This document shows positions 8,343 to 16,989 of a stretch of DNA of 64,000 nucleotides, piece after piece. The translations under genes and the position numbers were made by a program. Position 1 is the first letter of the stretch; every line of letters begins with the position of its first letter. The notes beneath the pieces are model-generated. The model was not told the origin of the DNA, ran no database searches, and saw only the letters and a list, made by a program, of their open reading frames with translations. The DNA comes from Variovorax sp. N23 (lineage in GTDB: Bacteria; Pseudomonadota; Gammaproteobacteria; Burkholderiales; Burkholderiaceae_C), in NCBI RefSeq assembly GCF_025486315.1, contig NZ_JAOOPY010000008.1, forward strand, positions 158,038 to 222,037, written 5' to 3'.

Positions 8343-9878
8343 TCAATGCCCCGAGACCTTGCCCCACTCGCGCTCGTAGGTCGTGACCAGCGTCTGGTTC
8401 GACAGCCGGTTCACCTCGGCCGGCACGCGCGCCATGTCGAGCGGGAAGTCGAACATCAGCGGCAGCGTGGGCAGCGACAGGTAGCGCAGGCCGGCCGGCA
8501 GCGCCTCGGGCCGGCGGTAGGGCCGATGGCTCGCGATGACGAAGCCCCATTCACCAAAGCTCGGGACGTGTACGTGGTACGGCGTGGCCGTGAGGCCGAC
8601 CGATTCGATGGTGGTCGCCACCGTCCAGAAGCTCTGGCGCGCGATCAGGGGCGACGTGGTCTGCACCACCGCGTAGCCGCTCGCCGCCAGGCGCTTGTCG
8701 AGCAACGCATAGAAGGAGTTGGTGTAGAGCTTGCCGATGGCGAAATTCGTGGGGTCCGGAAAGTCCACGACGATCACGTCATAGGCGTCATCGCCTTCCT
8801 GCAGCCACTGGAACGCATCGGTGTTGACGATCTTCAGCTTGGGCGACTTCAGCGACCCGCCGTTGAGCGCCGCGAGCGTCTCGTGCTCGGCGAACAGCCG
8901 CGTCATGTTCGGGTCGAGCTCGACCAGCGTGACCGACTCGACCGACGGGTACTTGAGGATCTCGCGCACCGCCATGCCGTCGCCGCCGCCGAGCACCGCC
9001 ACCTTCTTCGGCGCGCCGTGCGCCGCCATCACCGGGTGCACCAGCGCCTCGTGGTAGCGGTACTCGTCGCGCTCGGCGAACTGCAGGTTGCCGTTGAGGA
9101 ACAGCCGATGACCCGCACCGCCGCGCGTCACCACGATGCGCTGGTAGGGCGACGTGGCGCTGAAGACGATGCGGTCCTGGTAGAACTTGTCTTCGGCCAG
9201 CGTCGTGATCCGGTCGGCGAAGACGAAGCCCGCGATCAGCACGGCCAACGTGAGCACGCACGCCGCAAAGTGTGCGCCGAACTGCCGCAGCTCATGCCGG
9301 AACATCCACAGCGCCCACAGCGCGACGGCCGCGTTCATGAAGCCGAACAGCAGGCCGGTGCGGATCATCCCGAGCTGCGGCACCAGGATCAGCGGGAAGG
9401 CGACCGACACCGCCAGCGCACCGAGGTAGTCGAAGGTCAGCACCTGCGAGACCAGGTCCTTCAGCGCCGTGTTGCGCTTGAGGATACGCATGACCAGCGG
9501 AATCTCCAGGCCGACCAGCGTGCCCACCACGATCACCAGGCCGTAGAGCAGCAGCCGGAAGGCGCCGGGGATGTAGGCGTTGGCGATGAAGAGCAGCGTC
9601 GGCAGCGTGCCGCCAACGAGCGCGACCAGCAGCTCGATGCGCAGGAAGTGCGCCGGCAGCTGCCGCTCGAAGTAGCGCGAGAGCCACGAGCCCACGCCCA
9701 TGGCGAAGAGGTAGGTGCCGATGATGGTGCTGAACTGCAGCACCGAATCGCCGAGCAGGTAGGAGCTCAGCGCCGCCGCGCTCAGTTCGTAGACCAGCCC
9801 GCAGGCGGCCACGACGAAGACGCTGGCGAGGAGGGCGATCTCGACGGGCTGCGGGCCGCGCGCCGCGGGGGCCGGCAC
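8343..9878 (-). CDS. Membrane-fused spermidine synthase-like aminopropyltransferase
   Basis: A 511-residue fusion: about seven hydrophobic segments in the first 220 residues, then a soluble polyamine aminopropyltransferase domain with the SAM-site motif LGGGDGMAVREIL near residue 297, the acidic ELDPNM loop and the catalytic-region motif VDFPDPTNFAIGKLY. The last differs from the canonical DxSDPxGP of soluble SpeE but is typical of the membrane-fused group. The GTG start lies immediately after the stop of the DUF350 gene. The acceptor amine is unknown. A soluble SpeE elsewhere in the genome would argue for a specialised role here. Confidence 0.85.
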   Translation of the reverse strand: MPAPAARGPQPVEIALLASVFVVAACGLVYELSAAALSSYLLGDSVLQFSTIIGTYLFAMGVGSWLSRYFERQLPAHFLRIELLVALVGGTLPTLLFIANAYIPGAFRLLLYGLVIVVGTLVGLEIPLVMRILKRNTALKDLVSQVLTFDYLGALAVSVAFPLILVPQLGMIRTGLLFGFMNAAVALWALWMFRHELRQFGAHFAACVLTLAVLIAGFVFADRITTLAEDKFYQDRIVFSATSPYQRIVVTRGGAGHRLFLNGNLQFAERDEYRYHEALVHPVMAAHGAPKKVAVLGGGDGMAVREILKYPSVESVTLVELDPNMTRLFAEHETLAALNGGSLKSPKLKIVNTDAFQWLQEGDDAYDVIVVDFPDPTNFAIGKLYTNSFYALLDKRLAASGYAVVQTTSPLIARQSFWTVATTIESVGLTATPYHVHVPSFGEWGFVIASHRPYRRPEALPAGLRYLSLPTLPLMFDFPLDMARVPAEVNRLSNQTLVTTYEREWGKVSGH

Positions 9879-9880
9879 GC

Positions 9881-10102
9881 TCAATGGATCGCGGCGGCCA
9901 CGATGATCGAGATGCCCAGGCACATCGCCGCGACCACCATCCCGAGCGCGCGGTTCTGCTTCTCGATGATCTCCCGCCAGAGGTCATAGGGCGTGAGCTT
10001 GTCGATGATCAGGAAGGTGACCCAGAAGATCAGCACGCCGATGATGGCGTAGAGCATCGAGCCGAGAAGCGCGGCGGGCCGCAGCCATTCAATTCCCATC
10101 AT
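9881..10102 (-). CDS. DUF350 small membrane protein (YjfL-like)
   Basis: A 73-residue protein with two hydrophobic helices (LLGSMLYAIIGVLIFWVTFL and GMVVAAMCLGISIIVAAAI) joined by an acidic/basic loop, the standard DUF350 layout. A consensus AGGAGG stands five bases before the first of two adjacent ATGs (eight before the second), so translation is probably strong. DUF350 proteins occur repeatedly next to DUF4178 proteins and spermidine-synthase-like enzymes, as here. Function unknown; a small channel or membrane-stress component is the usual guess. Confidence 0.85.
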   Translation of the reverse strand: MMGIEWLRPAALLGSMLYAIIGVLIFWVTFLIIDKLTPYDLWREIIEKQNRALGMVVAAMCLGISIIVAAAIH

Positions 10103-10142
10103 GAGAACCTCCTGAAGAAAAGGGTGTGTGAAAGGGCGCCGG

Positions 10143-11645
10143 TCATTTGTGACCGCCGCCGCTGGAGTAGCCACCGTAGGAACCGCCCGAGCTGCGCGTC
10201 GACGAGCAGTTCTGCGTGTTCGGGTCGCAACGCGAGCTGCAGGTGGTCAAAAGGAGCGGTAGCAGGATGAAGATCACTACCAGGATGACGATGATTGTCC
10301 CGCAGCCGACGCGCGACCCACTGCTCAACGGCGCCGCGTCGCCGCGCGTGAACATGTCCTTCTTTGCGTCGAGCTTGAAGGCGGCAGCCACCGTCGCGCT
10401 GTCCATCCTGCTGCCGGACGACCAGGTCAGCTCGTTGGCCGAGCGCTCCATCGACAGCAGCGCATTGCCGTTGGCGAAGTCGCGGTTGAAGGTCTTCTGC
10501 CCGCGCTCCACCTGCCAGTAGAACTCGCCCGCCACGTAGGTGGTCTCGGCGTTGTACGCGTACTGCTGCTGGTAGCTCTTGCCGAGGTACTTCGCGGTCT
10601 TGCCGCTCTCGGCCATGCTGGGCGCGCCGGTGGTCGGCGCGACCATGCTCCAGCCGTCCTCGGCATCGACCAGGAAGCTGAAGCCGCGCTGGCGGTTGAA
10701 GAGCAGGTACTCGTTCCAGCCGAAGTGCTCGTCGTCGCCGGGCTCGACGCCCATGCGGTGCTGGAAGCCCACCACTTGCCAGTTCACGCCCTGCAGGGTG
10801 CCGACGCTGCCCAGCGCGATCAGCGGCCGCACCGGCTCGTCCTGCTCGGCGTGCCGCAGCTCGCCGCCGATGCCCTGCGACAGGTCGATGATGCTGTTGC
10901 AATGGCTGCAGGTGATGCTCTTGCTGTCGGTCAGGTTGACCGTGACCGGCGCGCCGCAATTCGGGCAGGCGAAGCTGCGGCCCTTCTCGTCCTTGGCGGA
11001 TTCGTCGCGCAGGCCGGTGAGCTGCAGGTCTTCGAGCCGCACCGCGCGGCCGAGGTAGGCGCCCGGTGGCTGCGTGTCGTAGTCGAGGCTGAGCACCTCG
11101 CCCCGATCGCTGCGCAGCTCGACGGCCGGGAAGGGCTTGCCCAGATCGGGCAGCCGCGGCAGCTCGCCCTGTGCCGACACCAGCGTCACCTGCTCGTTCG
11201 ACGCGACCGTGTAGCTCTGGCCGTTGAAGGCGGTGGTGGCGCCGACGCGCAGATCGCCGGCCGGCGGTGCTTCGCGCTCCAGCGTGTGGGGCAGCGAAAA
11301 GACGAAGGCGCCGTTGTCCTCGCTCAGCAGGCCGGTGCGCTCGCCGTCGAGCGCGGCGATCCACTCGGTCCAGCGGCCGCCGGCGTAGGCGTACTGCAGC
11401 CGGCCGACCAGCGTGAAGGGCTGGCCGTCGACCCGGCCCGCCGCGAACAGCTGCAGCGGGCTGAAGTCGTCGAACAGCTCCGCCATCTTGCCGATGCGCG
11501 CGAGCGTTTCGCCCTGGCGCACGACAGTGCTCTGGCAGTAGGGGCAGACGGCGAACGCTGACTGCGCAGACCTGAATTCGACCGGCGCGCCGCAACCCGG
11601 GCAGGGCGCACGGTAGGCGCGCTGGGCGCCTGGTTCCTCAGCCAT
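10143..11645 (-). CDS. DUF4178 zinc-ribbon membrane-anchored protein
   Basis: A 500-residue protein with two zinc ribbons (CPGC...CPYC at residues 15-37 and CPNC...CSHC near residue 226) each followed by a DUF4178 beta-domain, then a single transmembrane helix (IIVILVVIFILLPLLL) and a Ser/Gly-rich tail with four cysteines. The duplicated ribbon/DUF4178 architecture is seen in operons with DUF350 and SPFH proteins. Most of the protein is predicted cytoplasmic with a short exported tail. Role unknown; the zinc ribbons suggest a scaffold or regulator of the membrane complex formed by its neighbours. Confidence 0.85.
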   Translation of the reverse strand: MAEEPGAQRAYRAPCPGCGAPVEFRSAQSAFAVCPYCQSTVVRQGETLARIGKMAELFDDFSPLQLFAAGRVDGQPFTLVGRLQYAYAGGRWTEWIAALDGERTGLLSEDNGAFVFSLPHTLEREAPPAGDLRVGATTAFNGQSYTVASNEQVTLVSAQGELPRLPDLGKPFPAVELRSDRGEVLSLDYDTQPPGAYLGRAVRLEDLQLTGLRDESAKDEKGRSFACPNCGAPVTVNLTDSKSITCSHCNSIIDLSQGIGGELRHAEQDEPVRPLIALGSVGTLQGVNWQVVGFQHRMGVEPGDDEHFGWNEYLLFNRQRGFSFLVDAEDGWSMVAPTTGAPSMAESGKTAKYLGKSYQQQYAYNAETTYVAGEFYWQVERGQKTFNRDFANGNALLSMERSANELTWSSGSRMDSATVAAAFKLDAKKDMFTRGDAAPLSSGSRVGCGTIIVILVVIFILLPLLLTTCSSRCDPNTQNCSSTRSSGGSYGGYSSGGGHK

Positions 11646-11654
11646 CGCGGACGC

Positions 11655-12704
11655 TTAGACCAGCTTCTTGAGCAGCTCCGCCTTCTTGGCGTCGAACTCT
11701 TCCTGGGTCAGGATGCCCTTGGTCTTGAGATCGCCCAGCTTCTCGAGTGTGGCCATCACCTCGTTGGCGCTGATCTCGGTGACCGGCGCTGCAGCAGCCA
11801 CGGCGGCAGTCGCCGCGGCGTTCGGGTTCAGCCCTTGCGCGAGGTTCTGCGCCAGCACCTGGCCCAGCGCCACGCCGGCGCCCAGGCCCATCGCGTCGCC
11901 CGCGATGCCGCCCCCGCCGCTGGCCGAGCCTTCGGCAAATTTCGGAATGGCCTGCGCCGTCTGGTACTGCATGAACTTGCCCATGTCGCCGCCGACCATG
12001 CCCATGCCGATCTTCTGGTCGAGCACCTTCTGCAGCTCTTCGGGCAGCGAGACGTTCTGCACCGTGATCGCTTCGAGCTTGACGCCGATCTTGGCGAACT
12101 CGGGCTGCAGTTGCGCCGACAGCGCGTTGGCGAACGCGATCTGGTTGGCCGCCAGGTCGAGGAAGGGCACGCCGCTGGAGGCGATGGCATTGCTGATGTT
12201 CTGCAGCACAAGCCCGCGCAGCTGGCCATCGAGATCTGCCACGGTGTAGATGTCGCGCGTGCCGGAGATTTCGGTGTGGAACAGCTTGGCGTCGCCGATG
12301 CGGAAGCTGTAGTTGCCGAAGGCGCGCAGGCGCACGGCGCCGAAGTCTTTGTCGCGGATCGCGATGGGCTGGGGCGTGCCCCACTTCTGGTCGACCTGCT
12401 GGCGCGTGCTGAAGAAGTAGACGTCGCTCTTGAACGGGGACTCGAAGAGCTTGTCCCAGTTCTTCAGGTAGGTGAGGACGGGCAGCGTCTGCGTCGTCAG
12501 CTTGTACATGCCGGGGCCGAAGACGTCGGCCACCTGGCCTTCGTTGACGAACACCGCCACCTGCGACTCGCGCACGGTGAGCGAGGCACCGTTCTGGATT
12601 TCCATCTCCGCCATCGGAAAGCGCCAGGCCAGCGTGCCATCGCCGGACTCGGTCCATTGGATGATGTCGATGAACTGTTTCTTGATGAAATCCATCAGTG
12701 CCAT
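11655..12704 (-). CDS. SPFH-domain protein with C-terminal SHOCT motif (YdjI-like)
   Basis: A 349-residue member of the SPFH/virion-core-protein group related to Bacillus YdjI. It starts MALMDFIKKQFIDIIQW, as typical, has an SPFH/band-7 core, an Ala-rich linker after residue 270, and ends in a SHOCT-like motif (LGDLKTKGILTQEEFDAKK). There is no transmembrane segment, so membrane association would be peripheral. It is the first gene of the minus-strand operon, ten bases before the DUF4178 gene. Bacillus relatives work with PspA-type membrane-stress proteins, so a membrane microdomain role is plausible. Confidence 0.88.
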   Translation of the reverse strand: MALMDFIKKQFIDIIQWTESGDGTLAWRFPMAEMEIQNGASLTVRESQVAVFVNEGQVADVFGPGMYKLTTQTLPVLTYLKNWDKLFESPFKSDVYFFSTRQQVDQKWGTPQPIAIRDKDFGAVRLRAFGNYSFRIGDAKLFHTEISGTRDIYTVADLDGQLRGLVLQNISNAIASSGVPFLDLAANQIAFANALSAQLQPEFAKIGVKLEAITVQNVSLPEELQKVLDQKIGMGMVGGDMGKFMQYQTAQAIPKFAEGSASGGGGIAGDAMGLGAGVALGQVLAQNLAQGLNPNAAATAAVAAAAPVTEISANEVMATLEKLGDLKTKGILTQEEFDAKKAELLKKLV

Positions 12705-12773
12705 GGCGTCCCTCCAGATCGGTCGTGTTGAATCGACCGGATCATATGCGCTGCGGACGGCGCTGCGGCGGCT

Positions 12774-14375
12774 TCAGGCGAGCTGATCGCGCAGCGCGCG
12801 TTTGAGCAGCTTGCCGCCCGCGTTGCGCGGCAGCGGCGCATCGGCCCAGGTGATCGTCTCGGGCACCTTGTAGTCCGTCAGTTGTGCGCGGCAATGGGCG
12901 CGCACCGCCTCGTCGTCGTGCGGCACGCCGGGCGCGTGGAGGAAGGCGTGCACCCGCTCGCCGAGCACCGGGCAGGGGCGTCCGACGATCGCCGCCTCGA
13001 CCACACCGGGCAGCGCCATCAGCGTGTTCTCGACCTCGACCGAGTAGATCTTGAAGCCGCCGCGGTTGAGCATGTCCTTCTTGCGGTCGAAGAGCCGCAC
13101 GAAGCCCTCGGCATCGACCGAGCCCAGGTCGCCCGAATGCCAGTAGCCGCCGGTGAAGGCGGCCTGCGTGGCGTCGGGGTTGTCCCAGTAGCCGGGCACG
13201 ACCATCGGGCCGGCGATCCACAGTTCGCCGGTCTCGCCGACGGGCAGCTCGCGGCCCTCCTCGTCCATCACGCGCACGTCGGCGCAGGGCAGCGGCACGC
13301 CGACCGTGTCGGCATGGTCGCGCGTGAGGCCGGGCGGCATCATCGTGGTGGGCGAGGTGGTCTCCGTCGCGCCATAGGCGTTGACCAGCACGAGCCCAGG
13401 CAGGCGATCGGCCAGCGCATCGATGGCCGACACCGGCATCGGCGCGCCGCCGTAGCCGCCGATGCGCCAGTGCGTGAGCCTGGCGCCGTCGAAGGCCGGG
13501 TCCATCAGGCACAGCGTGTACATCGCCGGCACCATCAGCGTGTGGGTGACGCGCTCGACCGCCATCGTTTGCAGGAAGCTCGCCGCCTTGAACGCCGGCA
13601 GCATGACGATGGCGCCGCCGACGTGCACCATCGCCGCGATCACCGCGATCAGCCCCGTGACGTGGCTGGCCGGCACCGCCAGCGCGGAGCGGTCGCCGGT
13701 GCGCACGCCCATGCACACCGCGTAGTGCCGCACCGAATGCGCGACGTTGAGGTGCGTGAGCATCGCGCCCTTGGGCCGGCCCGTGGTGCCGGAGGTGTAG
13801 AGGATGAGGGCGGTGTCCTGCGGCTTCACCGTGGCGACGGCGACCGGCGCGGCATCGTGGCCCAGCGCGTCGAGCCGCAACGCGCCCTCGGCAGCGCCCG
13901 CGGCGGCGATGCGCAGCCGCAGCGCCGGCACGTCGGCCGTGTCCGGCACGCGCTCGGCCAGCGCCGCGTCGAACATGATGGCGCAGGCGCCGCACTGCTG
14001 CAGCATGTAGGCCAGGCCGGGCTTCTGCTCGCGCTCACCGATCGGCACCGCGATGGCGCCGAGGCGCTGCACCGCGAACAGGACGGCGATGAACTCCGGG
14101 CGGTTGCCCATGAACAGCACGACGCGCTCGCCGGCCTGCACGCCTTGCGCGGCCAGGCCGGCGGCGATGCGCGCGACTTCGGCGTCGAGTCGGAGGTAAT
14201 TCCATCGCGTGTCACCGCAGACCACCGCGTCGCTGTCGCCGTGCGTGGCGACCGCCTGTTCGAGCAGCGCGTGCATGCTGCCGGGCCGCTCGGCGAAGCA
14301 GCGCACGATGCGGTCGCCATACGCCGCCTCATGACGCAGCGCAGGGATGTTCCGGGATTGCCAGTGCGTGTTCAT
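12774..14375 (-). CDS. AMP-dependent acyl-CoA synthetase/ligase
   Basis: A 533-residue class I adenylate-forming enzyme. The P-loop LYTSGTTGRPKGAM lies near residue 192, the ATP-binding YGATETTSPT motif near 335, the hinge/core motif (GDLGSVDAEGFVRLFDRKKD) near 430 and the C-terminal catalytic lysine region GGKLLKRAL at the end. Substrate not deducible. It overlaps the LivF-type ATPase gene by four bases and closes the Liv-type operon, suggesting that the transporter imports a carboxylic acid which this enzyme activates to its CoA ester. Confidence 0.88.
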   Translation of the reverse strand: MNTHWQSRNIPALRHEAAYGDRIVRCFAERPGSMHALLEQAVATHGDSDAVVCGDTRWNYLRLDAEVARIAAGLAAQGVQAGERVVLFMGNRPEFIAVLFAVQRLGAIAVPIGEREQKPGLAYMLQQCGACAIMFDAALAERVPDTADVPALRLRIAAAGAAEGALRLDALGHDAAPVAVATVKPQDTALILYTSGTTGRPKGAMLTHLNVAHSVRHYAVCMGVRTGDRSALAVPASHVTGLIAVIAAMVHVGGAIVMLPAFKAASFLQTMAVERVTHTLMVPAMYTLCLMDPAFDGARLTHWRIGGYGGAPMPVSAIDALADRLPGLVLVNAYGATETTSPTTMMPPGLTRDHADTVGVPLPCADVRVMDEEGRELPVGETGELWIAGPMVVPGYWDNPDATQAAFTGGYWHSGDLGSVDAEGFVRLFDRKKDMLNRGGFKIYSVEVENTLMALPGVVEAAIVGRPCPVLGERVHAFLHAPGVPHDDEAVRAHCRAQLTDYKVPETITWADAPLPRNAGGKLLKRALRDQLA

Positions 14376-15037
14376 GCGGCACTCGCGTGCGCTTCAGTGG
14401 CGACATTCGCACCGCGCTCGATCACGTATTCCACATCGACCAGCTTGCGCGAATGGTTCAGGTCCGATTGCGCAATCAGCACCGACAACGCACTGCCGCG
14501 CAGCCCGGCGATGACCTCGCCGAGGCGCATCGACAACGCCGGCGCGACACCCTCGAACGGTTCATCGAGCAGCAGCAGCCGCGTGCCGACGCCCAGCGCA
14601 CGCCCCAGCGCGACCAGCTTCTGCTGACCGCCCGACAGCAGCAGCGCACGGCGTTCGCGCATAGCCGCGAGCTCCGGCAGCACGCCGTAGACGAAGTCCA
14701 GCCGCGCCTTCGCGTTGCGTGCGCCGGTGGCCCACAGCGGTACCAGGATGTTCTCCTCGACGGTGAGCTCGGGCACCAGGCCGCGGTCTTCCGGCATGTA
14801 GCCGATGCCCGCCGCCGCGCGGCCGTGCTTGGGCAGGCGCGACAGGTCCTGCCCGTCGAAAACGATGCGGCCCTGCGTGGGTGCCAGGTGGCCCATCACC
14901 GAGCGCAGCAGCGTGCTCTTGCCCGCGCCGTTGCGGCCGATGAGCCCGGCCATGCTGTTGGGCACGACGGCCAGGCTGAGGCCGCGCAGCACCTGCACGG
15001 AGCCGATGGCGACATGGATCGATTCGATGGCGAGCAT
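14372..15037 (-). CDS. Liv-type ABC transporter ATPase (LivF-like)
   Basis: A 221-residue ABC ATPase with Walker A GRNGAGKST (residues 34-42), signature LSGGQQK, and Walker B LLLLDEPFEG. The size and LSGGQQ signature correspond to the LivF half of branched-chain amino-acid-type importers (HAAT family). It is coupled to the ligase gene by a four-base overlap and follows the LivG-type gene by three bases. The C-terminal part is slightly short compared with E. coli LivF (237 residues) but all nucleotide-binding motifs are present. Confidence 0.9.
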   Translation of the reverse strand: MLAIESIHVAIGSVQVLRGLSLAVVPNSMAGLIGRNGAGKSTLLRSVMGHLAPTQGRIVFDGQDLSRLPKHGRAAAGIGYMPEDRGLVPELTVEENILVPLWATGARNAKARLDFVYGVLPELAAMRERRALLLSGGQQKLVALGRALGVGTRLLLLDEPFEGVAPALSMRLGEVIAGLRGSALSVLIAQSDLNHSRKLVDVEYVIERGANVATEAHASAA

Positions 15038-15040
15038 CGC

Positions 15041-15841
15041 TTACTCCTGGCGAAGGGTGCCGGTGACGTAGCGGCGCACGTCGTCGGTGGCGAGTGCGGC
15101 TGCGGGCGCGTCGTCAGCGATGATGCGCCCGCTGTAGAAGGCGATCACGCGGTCGGCGTAGCGCTCGACGATGTCCATGTCGTGCTCGACGAAGAGCACC
15201 GTCATCGGCGCCTGGCCGAGCGCGGTCATGATGATCTCCATCATCGGGAATTTCTCTTCGGCCGACACGCCGCTGGTGGGCTCGTCGAGCAGCAGCAGGC
15301 GCGGCTCGCCGGTCATGGCCATCGCGATGTCGAGCAGCTTGCGCACGCCGCCCGGCAACTCGGCCACGCGGCGTTCGCGGTGCTCGGTGAGGTTGAAGCG
15401 GGCGAGCAGCGCATCGGCACGCGCCACTGCATCGGCGCGCCGCGCGGTCTGCCAGAACGACAGCCGGTTCTCGCGGCAGGCGGTGGCCACCAGCATGTTC
15501 TCCAGCACCGACAGCTCCTGGAACAGCTGCGGGATCTGGAACGACCGCGCCACGCCCAACTGCGTGATCTGCCGCGGCGCCAGGCGCGTGATGTCGCGGT
15601 CGCCGAACACGATGCTGCCGGTGTCGGGCTTGAGGTAGCCGGTGATCATGTTGACGAAGGTGGTCTTGCCCGCGCCGTTGCTGCCGATCAGGCTGACGCG
15701 CTCGCCGACACCCACCGCGACCTCGATGCCGCTGGCCGCGACCACCGCGCCGAAGCGCTTCTCGATGCCGCTGGCACGCAGGAGGATGTCGCGTTCGACC
15801 GGCGGGGTGACTTCGGTGAGGGACTTCATGACGGCGTTCAT
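15041..15841 (-). CDS. Liv-type ABC transporter ATPase (LivG-like)
   Basis: A 266-residue ABC ATPase with Walker A GSNGAGKTT, Walker B LLLLDEPTSGVSAEE and the H-loop VEHDMD. The signature region reads LPGGVRK rather than the LSGGQ or LPYGQ forms usual for this family, an oddity worth noting. The first ATG overlaps the LivM-type gene by four bases; a second ATG four codons later is possible. With the LivF-like protein it would energise the LivH/LivM permease pair encoded upstream. Confidence 0.88.
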   Translation of the reverse strand: MNAVMKSLTEVTPPVERDILLRASGIEKRFGAVVAASGIEVAVGVGERVSLIGSNGAGKTTFVNMITGYLKPDTGSIVFGDRDITRLAPRQITQLGVARSFQIPQLFQELSVLENMLVATACRENRLSFWQTARRADAVARADALLARFNLTEHRERRVAELPGGVRKLLDIAMAMTGEPRLLLLDEPTSGVSAEEKFPMMEIIMTALGQAPMTVLFVEHDMDIVERYADRVIAFYSGRIIADDAPAAALATDDVRRYVTGTLRQE

Positions 15842-16836
15842 GCGCGGCCTCCCTTCGAGCGCCTGGCGGCCACGCGGTCGACCCACAGCGAGCCGATGCC
15901 GCGCGGCAGGAAGCGGATCATCAGCAGCAGGAAGAGGCCGAGCGACAGCTGCCAGGTGTTGGGGAAATAGAGGCTCGAGAAGGAGCGCACGATCTCCAGC
16001 AGCGTCGAGGCGACGAACACCGCCAGCACGCTCTGCCAGCCCGCGAGGATGGCGACGAAGACGAACTCGCCGGAGGTGGTCCAGTAGCTGAAGTTCGGGT
16101 CGATGTGGCCGAGCGACATCACGGTGAGCGCACCACCCGCACCGCCCGCAAAGGCGGCCAGCAGGAAGTTGATGCTCATCGCCTGTTTGACAGAACCGCC
16201 GAGGTATTCGACGCGCAGCTCGTTCTCGCGCACCGCCTGCGTAACCAGCCCGCGCGTCGAATCGAAGTAGGCGCGTGCCAGCAGCGCCATCACGCCCGCG
16301 AAGCCGAGCGTCACGCCGTACAGCACGTAGCCCACGCGTGCGTCCGGCAGAGCCTGGCCGAACAGCGTCGGGCGGCCCATGTTGAAGCCGTCGGAGCCGC
16401 CGAGCGCGTTGGTCTTGACCAGCACGCCGTAGCAGACCATCGACAGCGCCAGCGTGAGCATCGCGAAGAAGATGCCCCGGTAGCGCGCCAGCATCGGCGC
16501 GAAGGGCGCGGCGACGACCAGCGCCGCCACGCCGCCCAGCAACGCCAGGCCCAGCGCATCGGTGATGCCGAGCTGGTTGAAGGCCAGCGCCGCGGCATAG
16601 CCGCCGACCGCGAAGACCAGTCCCTGGCCGAAGGACACCACGCCGCCGCGCATCAGCAGCACGATGCCCAGCGACACCAGCCCGTGCGACGCCGCCATGG
16701 TCAGCAGGAAGGTCAGCCACTTGGGCATGAAGGCGCCGGCGACGATCAGCACCGCGATGAAGGCCAGGCCGACGAGCAGCACCGTCGTGCGGTGCGAGGC
16801 GGCCGGTGGCGACGAGGTGAGAGGAATGCTCTGCAT
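15838..16836 (-). CDS. Liv-type ABC transporter permease (LivM-like)
   Basis: A 332-residue inner-membrane permease with about eight to nine hydrophobic segments and the conserved LivM-type stretches LMRGGVVSFGQGLVFAVGGYAAAL and AGGAGGALTVMSLGHIDPNFSYW near the loop that contacts the ATPase. It forms the permease heterodimer with the LivH-like protein, from which it is separated by about 150 bases that carry a dispersed repeat. Confidence 0.88.
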   Translation of the reverse strand: MQSIPLTSSPPAASHRTTVLLVGLAFIAVLIVAGAFMPKWLTFLLTMAASHGLVSLGIVLLMRGGVVSFGQGLVFAVGGYAAALAFNQLGITDALGLALLGGVAALVVAAPFAPMLARYRGIFFAMLTLALSMVCYGVLVKTNALGGSDGFNMGRPTLFGQALPDARVGYVLYGVTLGFAGVMALLARAYFDSTRGLVTQAVRENELRVEYLGGSVKQAMSINFLLAAFAGGAGGALTVMSLGHIDPNFSYWTTSGEFVFVAILAGWQSVLAVFVASTLLEIVRSFSSLYFPNTWQLSLGLFLLLMIRFLPRGIGSLWVDRVAARRSKGGRA

Positions 16837-16929
16837 GTCAGTTATCCATGACGCTGCGCGCGACCGACAGCCGCTGAGACCGGCGCGGCCGGATGCCAGG
16901 GCACCCGCGGAACTGGCTTTGCCAGGCCG

Positions 16930-16968
16930 CTGGGTGCGCCCCCTTGAGGGGGAGGCGCCGCAGGCGCA
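16930..16968. repeat. Comamonadaceae-type dispersed intergenic palindrome
   Basis: Two adjacent inverted repeats in the livH-livM gap: CCCCCT/AGGGGG with a two-base centre (16939-16952) and GCGCC/GGCGC with a three-base loop (16955-16967). From memory, the same block recurs between genes in Variovorax, Acidovorax and relatives. It sits inside an operon, so it could act as a processing or partial-termination hairpin. That only one copy is seen in this window is a limit. Confidence 0.5.
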
Positions 16969-16989
16969 TCGGAGGTGGGTTTCATCATT

